In this document: piece after piece, positions 19,984 to 27,824 of the stretch
Layout of the letters: each line of letters opens with the position of its first letter
How positions within the stretch are numbered: position 1 is the first letter of the stretch
NCBI GenBank assembly: GCA_014084085.1
Contig: NPFB01000067.1
Span: 117,207-165,084 of the forward strand
Length of the DNA: 47,878 nucleotides
Direction of reading: 5' to 3'
From: Hondaea fermentalgiana
Taxonomy: Eukaryota > Sar > Bigyra > Thraustochytrida > Thraustochytriidae
The notes under the pieces: model-generated
What the model saw: only the letters and a program-made list of their open reading frames with translations
What the model was told of the DNA's origin: nothing
The model's database searches: none
Made by a program: the position numbers and the translations under genes

Positions 19984-20700
19984 TTTCCGAGCACACGGAA
20001 CAAACAGAAGCAGGGCAGGGCAGGGCAGGGCAGGGCACGAAAGACTGCCCGACTTCCGTTTGTCTGCTTGCCTGTCTGTAGGTCCGTCTGACTTTTCGTT
20101 CAGCGTTGACTGGTCAGCGTGTGCGTGCGGGGCGCGCGAGACCACGCACGCACCCACGCACGCACCCTAGCACGATGCGCTTGTGCGCGTGGTTGCTCTT
20201 TGATTGCTCTTTACGCCACTGCTCTGCGCGATCTAGATCAACATCAAGTCTAGGTTGGTAACACTTCCCTCAACCATAAAAGAGTCTCAGGCTGCGTCTC
20301 CAATACTCGCTGTCCGCACACACCTAAAACCCGCCTCTTCGATGTGTATGTATACAGCCAGAACAACCAACCCCTCAGGATCTGACGGTAGCTGGGGTCT
20401 GTTTCATCCTCCTGACCCAAGATGCAGCAGCTAGTTAGCTAGCTAGCGAGGCAAAACCTTTCTTTGAACTTTTTCGGCTTGCTAATAGTCAAAGTCTAGG
20501 GACCCCACGCACACTAGAGGGCCGTCCAACGGCTACAACGGCTACTTCTGCGCAACGCATAAAGTCCACGAGCGCTCTCAAATTTTTACCCTTTTATCTT
20601 TTCTTTTGTTCCAGGCTTAAGTTCTAAAGCGCGCGCACGCGCGCGCGCGAGCCTTGGGCAGGCAAACGTAGCGTGCGCGGTGGCCAGCGTGGCTGCGGCC
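19984..20700. promoter_or_regulatory. Head-to-head intergenic region with GGGCA repeat
   Basis: This separates the divergent channel gene and EF-hand/LRR gene, so it should contain both promoters. It holds five GGGCA units (20011-20037), an ACGC-rich purine/pyrimidine alternation (about 20140-20165), a TAGCTAGCTAGC stretch (about 20434-20446) and an alternating GC run (about 20630-20650). A TATA-like CATAAAAG lies near 20274. No gene is seen. Confidence 0.5.
20011..20037. repeat. GGGCA pentanucleotide repeat
   Basis: Five consecutive CAGGG/GGGCA units, 30 bases upstream of the channel start codon on the opposite strand. Confidence 0.85.
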
Positions 20701-23700
20701 ATGGCCGCGTCGGGCAAGAAGCTGCTGCCGGCGGCGCTGACACCTAAGGAGAAGGAAAAGGTGTCGGGCCCGGGGGAGAGCCTTGCCTTGAAGAAAGGCA
20801 AATCAACACGACGACACCTTGACCTCGAGGTTTCAGGCGCGGGCGAGGGAGACGCGCAACCAGCGAACAATACTTCAAGGTCCAATGGCTCCTCTGCCTT
20901 GGATAAGAAAGTCAGCGAGTTTGCAAATGCCCAGGCCAAGAGCATGTCCAAGCTGCGCGTTGGGGTTTCTGCGCGAGAGCTGCGACCGCTCGTGCGAAAG
21001 GGGGCGAAGCTGACTTTCACAACTGCCGGGAAGAAATCACGCATTCGGGGTGCTGCAAAGGACTCTGCGAAAACGGGAAAAACGCCGAAATCGTCCAAAA
21101 ACAAGGTTGAGGATGACGATGATAACTTTGCTCCTGCCGAGCAAATTCTCGAGTCGAAAACAGTCCAGGACGCTGCTGCAGCAAAGGCGGCAAACGATGC
21201 AAAAGTCGCGACAACGGTGCGAGAGCGAATGGAAAAGGGTAAATTCCACGTGCATCTTATTCAGCTTGGTAGCTCGTACAGAATTGCCTTTTCGGAATCC
21301 TTTTTGAACCTCGTAAGTCAGTTTGACTTTGACGTGAACCTTTATATCATGCGCAAGCGACCAGCAGCCCAAATGACAGGCATTGAAGAGGATGCAGAGT
21401 TTGGACGAATGAATAAGGCAGATGCCAAGGTAGTCTCGCTTGGCAAACTCCCACCATGCACGTTCAACCCCAACAACGTAGAAGATGACGAAGCTTTCGA
21501 TCATGAAGCCGTGGTGAGCCACGACTTTTTCTTCGGGGACACTTGCTTCGAATTTGATTCAGAATTTCCGACAATGGTGAGCAGCCCGCTTGAATGGACA
21601 GGCGTGGCGCTGGTGAAATGTGCAGAAACCAAACCCGTAAGCTTGTATCCGGCCGTCCTCTTTTACGCCAAACTTGCAGTCATTCATGAAAAGAAAAAAA
21701 CCGCGAAAAAAAAGGCAGATGCCGTCAAGGAGGCAGAGAACATTCAGGAGAAAATGCGATCCGCAACGACGTGGGAGCCTGGGCTTGGTCTACGTACGAT
21801 CCGGCGCCTCCTTCGTTCCAAGCTACGATACTTTGATCGGAATGGTTCCAACACGATTGACTTTGAAGAGTTCAAGGCCGCAATGGAAAATCTCGGCCTT
21901 TTCCTCACCGAGACAAGACTGCAGAAACTCTTTCAGGCTTGCGACCTCGACCGTAGTGGCACTGTAGAGCTTGATGAGTTGCCCCTGGCTCTCCACATCA
22001 ATGATCAGTTGCGGGTACGAACGCGGATGACGCCGCGCGACGCTTTTGAGCTCTTTGACTACGATGGCTCCGGATCCATCAATGAGCAGGAGTTCTTCGA
22101 GGTCGTTAATCTTCTGCCTGTTGCCTCAATGACACGCGAGCGCGCAGGCAAGGTGTTCGCTCGCCACGACACCGATAATTCTGGTGAGATTGAATACGAT
22201 GAGTTTCGAGAAATCTGGCTCTCGTCGCTCTGTGACATTACCAGCGAGCTTACCGTGCGAATTAAGGACGCTCAGCTCCTTGAAATCGAAAAGATGAGGG
22301 CTGGAATTGCTCCCGGTGGTTCTTCAAGCAGCAATATCGAGCAAGACGAAGCGAGCGCCGCTGAAGCAGATGTCGATGCCGGTGCTGGTGGTGCTGATCA
22401 AATTAGCGACGCTGCAAAAGCAAAGGCTACGAAGGGCGCTGACGGTGCTGCCAGCGCTGCCGGCGCTGCCGGCGCTGAAGAGAAAGATATACAGACAGGA
22501 GAACCAAAGGTCGCCGCCGAAAAACCATCTTGCGAAAAGGCTGCTCCTGAGATTGATGCGCAAAAGCTTGAAGCGAGTATTACGAAGCTGAAGGCCAAGC
22601 ACGCACGCCAACTCCAGTGGGAACTGCGGAGGACCCGCGGAAAGAAAATCAAGCGACTTCGAGAGCTAGTCCTTGAAGAGGAGCGCGCCGAAGCAGCTGA
22701 GTTTGAAGCTGCGCGTGAAAAGGCGTACCACGATGCGCATGCGTTGCGCATCGAAGTGGACACCAAAAAGAGGCAACAAAAATTGCAGCGACGACGTGAG
22801 GAGATTGCAGCAAAGGTAGCAGTATCGAAGGCCGAGCGCGAGCTCCGCCGACAGAAACAGCTCGAATTGAGCCAACGCCGGCGCGCCGAGTCACGCGAAA
22901 AAGCGCTGCGCGCCCAACTCAACAAGGAGATTCGATACAGGGAAGAGAAAGAGCGCGCAGATCGGCGGGCGGAGCGTGAGCTTCGCTTGCAACAAGAAAA
23001 AGAAGCTCGCGCACGTCGCGGCGATGACCGCCTCGATATGCCAAACCAGGGACTTCGGGCCGTACCGCCGACCTTATACAAGGGCCACGAGGCACAAACA
23101 CGTCTGGGTCATCTTGTGAGCATCGATCTCTCCCACAACAAGCTGGAAAGTTTGCCAAAGCAAGGTCTCTTTTTCTGGTGCGGGTATGTGCGCAAGCTTG
23201 ATGTTTCCAACAACAGACTCACATCGCTTCCCGAAGAAGTCGAGGCGCTGGAAAGCATAGAGATCTTCACAGCGGTCCACAATCGTCTGCGAGCCTTGCC
23301 CCCGCAGCTCGGCGCTTTGCCCAAGCTCATCTCTCTCAATGTGGCCGAGAACGAAATTGAGGAGCTCTCGGACAGCTTCTGTGTTTTGCCGTGTGTGCGC
23401 AATCTGCAACTTTATAAGAACGTCATCAAACGACTTCCGGCGGGGCTCGGCAACCTGCGCACCCTCCGCAGGCTCGATGTCTCGCTGAATGCGCTTCGCG
23501 AGCTTCCCGATGAAATCTGTGAGCTCGAAAGCTTGCAGTCCCTCGATGTTTCGTGGAATCGTCTTCAGAAGCTACCGACAGCGATCGGGAAGCTTTCGAG
23601 CCTCGAGACGCTCATTCTCTCCGGCAATGAATTGCGGCGACTACCGGACTCATTGCAGACCCTGCACGCCTTGCAGGTGCTCCAGCTCGGCCGCAATGAC

Positions 23701-25185
23701 CTCATTGAGGTCCCTGCAACCGTTGAAGGGCTTATCTCGCTTCTACGACTTGATGTGTCTCGCAATCGCATTGTCCGCATTCCCCGCGAACTCGGGAAAG
23801 TGCGCACGCTGCAACATCTTGACATCTCAGGCAATCTAATTCGTTTGCTGCCTCCGGAGCTTGGTCGTCTCAGGGGTCTGGTCGTCTTTGAGGCATATTC
23901 CAACTTAATTGAGAGAATCCCCGAAGAGCTCGCAGCACTTTCAAGTCTTGAGGAGCTGAATCTCTGTCATAACAAGCTCGCCGGGCGTCTGCCCATGGCA
24001 GTCGGGGCGTTGCGGCAACTTCGGATGCTCAACCTGGCAGAGAATGAGATTGAGATTTTGCCTTCTTCATTGGGAGCTCTTGTTAACCTCGAGGTATTCA
24101 ATATGAACGGAAACAAGCTGACCGTCCTCCCGGCGACTGTGGCATGTTGGAATGTGAAGACCTTGCTGCTCTCACGGAATCGAGTCAAGAGCTTACCCGT
24201 CACCTTTGGCAATCTATGCGATTCGCTCGATCTCCTGGATCTGAGCAGCAATGCTTTGGAGTTTGTCCCTGCCGAGCTCACATCTTTACGCACATTGCGT
24301 CATCTCGACTTGCATCACAATCGCCTGCGTGCCGTGCCGCCCCCGATTGCCAAGATTGTCCCACAATTGGAAACTTTTCGAGTCACGCACAATCCCTTGA
24401 GCGAGCTGCCTCCGAAATTTGCAAATGAGGTCGCCGCGGGGGGGCCGCGATCTGACCTGATATGGTCAGGCTATTCAGACGGACAAGTCGCCGAGTGGGC
24501 AATGGAAGTGCAGGACGTTTTGGACGTTTGTCGCGCCTGCATGGATTTAGATCGTGTTATGGCGCCCAACTCGGATCCCAATAGACTTTCCTTTTGGGAG
24601 TTTTCTTGCGCGGTCAAAGAACGTCTGCAGGAAGAGGATAAATGGCGTGAGCAGCTTATGCCTCACGTGAATTCGTACTTTTTCCGAACAAAAGCTCTCG
24701 GAGAAGTCCCACGACTGGATGCTATCGCAGTCACGGAAGTGACGTCGCGCGCAGATGCGATTGCAAAGCGGGAAATTGAACGACAGCGTGTCGCCGCCGA
24801 GGCCAAAGAGCAGCACGAGGAGCGCGAGCTACGTCTGCGAGAAGTGTATTCGGTCTCGCGACCTGACTTTTTGCAAGCGGAAACAGAATTGAAGCGAAAT
24901 GCAGCGCGGATACGGGACGAAAAGGAGGTGCTGCGGAAGAAAGAGATCGAGTCCACACGACCGATCCACGAGCGCCAGGAAAAGGTTTATATCGAGACTA
25001 AGCGGCAGCGCGAAGCTGCGCGCAAAGCGCAGCTCGAAGAATGGCTTGGGCATTTTCGCGCACAGCACGATGACTACATCCAGGAGCTCATTGCCTCTGA
25101 AGCGACGCGTGAGAGTCCAAGCAACAACAACAACAACAACAACCACAACAACAACCACCACAACAACAACAACCAAACAAGCTAG
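20701..25185 (+). CDS. EF-hand, coiled-coil and 19-LRR protein
   Basis: 1494 residues. The basic N-terminus is followed by a globular region of unknown family (about 175-350). Four EF-hands with canonical loops lie at about residues 375-500: DRNGSNTIDFEE, DLDRSGTVELDE, DYDGSGSINEQE and DTDNSGEIEYDE. An Ala/Gly-rich linker follows, then a highly charged coiled coil (about 620-780) rich in Arg, Glu and Lys. About 19 leucine-rich repeats of 23 residues follow (about 800-1240), of the LxxLDVSxNxLxxLP type seen in Shoc2 and plant PIRL proteins. A second charged coiled coil and an Asn/His-rich tail end the protein. The order suggests a calcium-responsive scaffold; partner and location are unknown. 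I chose ATG 20701 because the 21 bases before it extend only to a GTG and the context GCGGCCATGG is good. It is intronless. Confidence 0.88.
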   Translation: MAASGKKLLPAALTPKEKEKVSGPGESLALKKGKSTRRHLDLEVSGAGEGDAQPANNTSRSNGSSALDKKVSEFANAQAKSMSKLRVGVSARELRPLVRKGAKLTFTTAGKKSRIRGAAKDSAKTGKTPKSSKNKVEDDDDNFAPAEQILESKTVQDAAAAKAANDAKVATTVRERMEKGKFHVHLIQLGSSYRIAFSESFLNLVSQFDFDVNLYIMRKRPAAQMTGIEEDAEFGRMNKADAKVVSLGKLPPCTFNPNNVEDDEAFDHEAVVSHDFFFGDTCFEFDSEFPTMVSSPLEWTGVALVKCAETKPVSLYPAVLFYAKLAVIHEKKKTAKKKADAVKEAENIQEKMRSATTWEPGLGLRTIRRLLRSKLRYFDRNGSNTIDFEEFKAAMENLGLFLTETRLQKLFQACDLDRSGTVELDELPLALHINDQLRVRTRMTPRDAFELFDYDGSGSINEQEFFEVVNLLPVASMTRERAGKVFARHDTDNSGEIEYDEFREIWLSSLCDITSELTVRIKDAQLLEIEKMRAGIAPGGSSSSNIEQDEASAAEADVDAGAGGADQISDAAKAKATKGADGAASAAGAAGAEEKDIQTGEPKVAAEKPSCEKAAPEIDAQKLEASITKLKAKHARQLQWELRRTRGKKIKRLRELVLEEERAEAAEFEAAREKAYHDAHALRIEVDTKKRQQKLQRRREEIAAKVAVSKAERELRRQKQLELSQRRRAESREKALRAQLNKEIRYREEKERADRRAERELRLQQEKEARARRGDDRLDMPNQGLRAVPPTLYKGHEAQTRLGHLVSIDLSHNKLESLPKQGLFFWCGYVRKLDVSNNRLTSLPEEVEALESIEIFTAVHNRLRALPPQLGALPKLISLNVAENEIEELSDSFCVLPCVRNLQLYKNVIKRLPAGLGNLRTLRRLDVSLNALRELPDEICELESLQSLDVSWNRLQKLPTAIGKLSSLETLILSGNELRRLPDSLQTLHALQVLQLGRNDLIEVPATVEGLISLLRLDVSRNRIVRIPRELGKVRTLQHLDISGNLIRLLPPELGRLRGLVVFEAYSNLIERIPEELAALSSLEELNLCHNKLAGRLPMAVGALRQLRMLNLAENEIEILPSSLGALVNLEVFNMNGNKLTVLPATVACWNVKTLLLSRNRVKSLPVTFGNLCDSLDLLDLSSNALEFVPAELTSLRTLRHLDLHHNRLRAVPPPIAKIVPQLETFRVTHNPLSELPPKFANEVAAGGPRSDLIWSGYSDGQVAEWAMEVQDVLDVCRACMDLDRVMAPNSDPNRLSFWEFSCAVKERLQEEDKWREQLMPHVNSYFFRTKALGEVPRLDAIAVTEVTSRADAIAKREIERQRVAAEAKEQHEERELRLREVYSVSRPDFLQAETELKRNAARIRDEKEVLRKKEIESTRPIHERQEKVYIETKRQREAARKAQLEEWLGHFRAQHDDYIQELIASEATRESPSNNNNNNNHNNNHHNNNNQTS
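25124..25180 (+). repeat. AAC trinucleotide repeat encoding Asn/His tail
   Basis: An AAC/CAC tract at the extreme 3' end of the EF-hand/LRR gene, translated as runs of Asn interrupted by His. A related short CAC/CAA tract occurs near the 3' end of the next gene (about 27710-27740). Confidence 0.9.
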
Positions 25186-25793
25186 AAATTGCTATTGATT
25201 CTAACCACCCCATTCAGCTTGTCATGTAATTTCCTTTAGGCCTTGTTCGCATGCCGTGTCATGTCTGTGCAAGCCAAGTCAAGTTAAATATCGTGGCATG
25301 ATACGTTCGAGGCATGTCAACTTTACGAATGGATGGGAATGTCCAGTTCACGCGACTATTTTGAAATTGAAAGGCCAGGTTTCAAGAAGATTTTGCATGG
25401 CCGTCTCGTTCATCAAGCAATCGGCTGCCCGATCCAAACCAACTTTCGATTGACATGACATGCGAGGAGCATACGTGCAAGGAGCATGCCATTGCATACT
25501 AGGCCTACTAGGCCTACTTTTTACCACCGTGCATTCTGACACGGTGGTATCAAACCAATGGGCCTAGTAGCAAGTCGAGTGGAGATCGAAACTCGGTGGC
25601 GGAGAAGGAGCGAAAAGGACCCAGGCAGACCCGGAACGAACGAGGCCCTTGCGCGCGCAGAGAGGGGCCTTTGCGCGGGCGAGCAGCGGGAGGGCGAGGA
25701 GAGAGGCGGAGGCGCGCTCGCCGCAGACCTCGTTGCGCCTTTAGACGCGCCCGGAAACAGGGGTTCGGAAGGAAAGGGAAACGGGCCTCCGCC
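25186..25793. promoter_or_regulatory. Intergenic region upstream of the Pol III subunit gene
   Basis: No gene is seen. It contains the 3' flank of the EF-hand/LRR gene, a nested perfect inverted repeat (25505-25570), a CCAAT pentamer (25555-25559) and a GC-rich leader. The RPC5 frame is open upstream to a GTG at 25596, but no ATG precedes 25794. Confidence 0.55.
25505..25570. repeat. Nested perfect inverted repeat (cruciform or hairpin)
   Basis: The outer arms are CTACTAGGCC (25505-25514) and its exact reverse complement GGCCTAGTAG (25561-25570). The inner arms are TACCACCGTG (25522-25531) and CACGGTGGTA (25540-25549) around an 8-base loop. The left outer arm overlaps a tandem 9-mer TACTAGGCC (25497-25514). 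A CCAAT box sits between the inner and outer right arms. The role is unknown; see findings. Confidence 0.9.
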
Positions 25794-27824
25794 ATGGACG
25801 AGAGCGAGGACGAGGGCGTGAACGAGACGTACGACAGCTCGGACCTGGACAACGGCGCAGGGGAAGGTCAGGAAACCGGGTTCGCGGACGACTCCTCGAA
25901 TGAAGGAGACGCTCCAGGGTCTTCTGCGCAAGCACCAAAGTCGCAAGCGCAGGCGCAAGACGAGAACATGGATGTTGACGAGGGCGCCTCTGGCCCTGCC
26001 ACGAGCGCAAGCGCGAACTCCGGAAAGGCAGAGGCGAGCGCCAGCGTTGGCAATGGCAGCGGCAAAGGCAACGGCAGCACTGCAATGAATTCAGATAGCG
26101 CAAAAGAGGCCGCGCCGATCGAGACGAAAGTGAAGAACATCGAGTCTGCTGACGAGGGCAAGGATGAGGTGAAAACCGAGGGTACGGGCGAACATAGTGA
26201 CACTGCTGTAGAAGAGGAGGACCTCGACGGCGAGGGCGAAGAGGATCCGGTAGAACACTCTTTTGACCTGTATCTAAGCCGTGAAATGGAAGAACAGCTT
26301 TACATGCTGCGATACCCGTTGCGGTCCGTCACACGGGAACCTCCTCGTGTCTCGAGCGCTCGTTTCAAGCCGAGAAACCAAGTTTTGGAGACCACGGTTG
26401 ATGTCTTGAATGCTTTCCATGGTGATGACCCGAACGGAAACCCATCATTTGAGCTGCCCCCGCATGTGGAGCACATGACCGATCACGAACAACGCGAATA
26501 CATGGAGAAGGTGCGCAAGCAGAGCTTTCGCTCTGTGCGGCTTAATACGCACGAGCGCTGCTATGCGGCGGCCGTAGTAGACAAGGCGACAAACAGGGTC
26601 ACGCTGGTACCTCTGCAAGGTATTTATGACATGATGCCCATCATTCAGACTGGCTTTGAATCACAGGATGGCCCGATCGACGACGAGGAGATTCCCGGGG
26701 TTGCGACGATGCGCTCGAGCAGCACAGCGGTGGCCATGGCCCAACCCGTCGGCCTTCAGCGCGAAGCAAATTATGACCCAAACCGACAACGCTTTGCCAA
26801 GGTGAAGCAGCAGCTCGACGAAGAGTCATGGGTGGATCTCGATGTACACGAACGTGATTCCGCTCAAGCCAGTGAAGCATTTGCAGAGCTCCGGTACAAG
26901 GCACCGCACGATGTTTCGTTGGAAGCCTGGGTTGATGAGATGTCCGACGCAGAACAGGCCAATGAGCAGACTGCGCAAAAAGGCCCAGGCCGTTCAAAGG
27001 GAGCTGTTGCTGCACGCGAAGCGTTCAAGCTCAGCTCAGGGGACTACTTGGATGTGTTGGCGCCCAAGATTCGGCGCGATAGAGAAAGCATTCCTGATCC
27101 GGAAGCTACTCCGAGTGACAAGCCGCAGACCATCGAAGATCATTTGCGCGCGCAGCTTATTAAGCAGGGCGTGATGACGACGGAAATGATGGAGGGGTCC
27201 TTGACACGTGCCTTTGGCAACCTTGAAACCAAGACGCTACGATCGCTGCCAGAAAAGCTGAGTGTCGTAGCTCACTTGGTTCACGGTGCGTGGTACCTGC
27301 GCAGCGACATTTATAACGAGCATCGTTTCGGCATTTCACAGAGCGGCGATGATCTGGCAGACCACCAGCGCAACTGGACCCGCAACGTCATTTTGGCTAT
27401 TTTTGCAGAGCATCCAAAGGGCCAAGTCTCGCGCGCGGCCATCGCCAAAGAGGTCAAAGGTGTCGTGGCCTCGTCCATGCTCGAGTCTGTCGCCGTTTAC
27501 AATGGAGAGAAGAGGCTATGGCAGCTCCTTCGAATTGACGAAAAATACCAAGGCCGGAATGCGGCCCTGGCTGCCAGACATCGCTCCGAGCTACGCGGCT
27601 TGCACTGCGACGCCTTGCAGCGTCTCTCGGGCTGGTCGCAGGAGCGAGCCTTCAAGGCCGCCTTTCCAGGTGAAAAGTTCACGCCCGGCGCAATCAAGGA
27701 AGAAGATCACCATTACCACCACCAACAACAACAACACCAAGATGGAGAAGAGCCTATGCCCCCGCGCGCATCGTCATCTTCAGGCGCATCCAGCTCGAGG
27801 CCAAAGGTTAAGTTTGAGGATTAG
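25794..27824 (+). CDS. RNA polymerase III subunit RPC5 (POLR3E-like)
   Basis: A 676-residue subunit of nuclear RNA polymerase III, which makes tRNA, 5S rRNA and other small RNAs. The RPC5/Sin-family core starts near residue 150 with VEHSFDLYLSREMEEQLYML followed by RYPLRS, and matches the family pattern of a short strand, QLYLLQYPLRP, then KPKxxxxE. Further family blocks are RCYAAAVVDKATNRVTLVPL plus QGIYDMMP, and the segment around ESWVDLDVHERDS. A helical region with LVHGAWYLRSDIYN corresponds to the POLR3E winged-helix stretch LVQGNWVVKSDI. The N-terminus (about 1-150) is acidic and low-complexity, and the tail is His/Gln and Ser-rich. ATG 25794 lies in a strong GCCATGG context. The last 17 bases overlap the 3' end of the convergent photolyase-like gene. 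It is intronless. Confidence 0.85.
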   Translation: MDESEDEGVNETYDSSDLDNGAGEGQETGFADDSSNEGDAPGSSAQAPKSQAQAQDENMDVDEGASGPATSASANSGKAEASASVGNGSGKGNGSTAMNSDSAKEAAPIETKVKNIESADEGKDEVKTEGTGEHSDTAVEEEDLDGEGEEDPVEHSFDLYLSREMEEQLYMLRYPLRSVTREPPRVSSARFKPRNQVLETTVDVLNAFHGDDPNGNPSFELPPHVEHMTDHEQREYMEKVRKQSFRSVRLNTHERCYAAAVVDKATNRVTLVPLQGIYDMMPIIQTGFESQDGPIDDEEIPGVATMRSSSTAVAMAQPVGLQREANYDPNRQRFAKVKQQLDEESWVDLDVHERDSAQASEAFAELRYKAPHDVSLEAWVDEMSDAEQANEQTAQKGPGRSKGAVAAREAFKLSSGDYLDVLAPKIRRDRESIPDPEATPSDKPQTIEDHLRAQLIKQGVMTTEMMEGSLTRAFGNLETKTLRSLPEKLSVVAHLVHGAWYLRSDIYNEHRFGISQSGDDLADHQRNWTRNVILAIFAEHPKGQVSRAAIAKEVKGVVASSMLESVAVYNGEKRLWQLLRIDEKYQGRNAALAARHRSELRGLHCDALQRLSGWSQERAFKAAFPGEKFTPGAIKEEDHHYHHQQQQHQDGEEPMPPRASSSSGASSSRPKVKFED

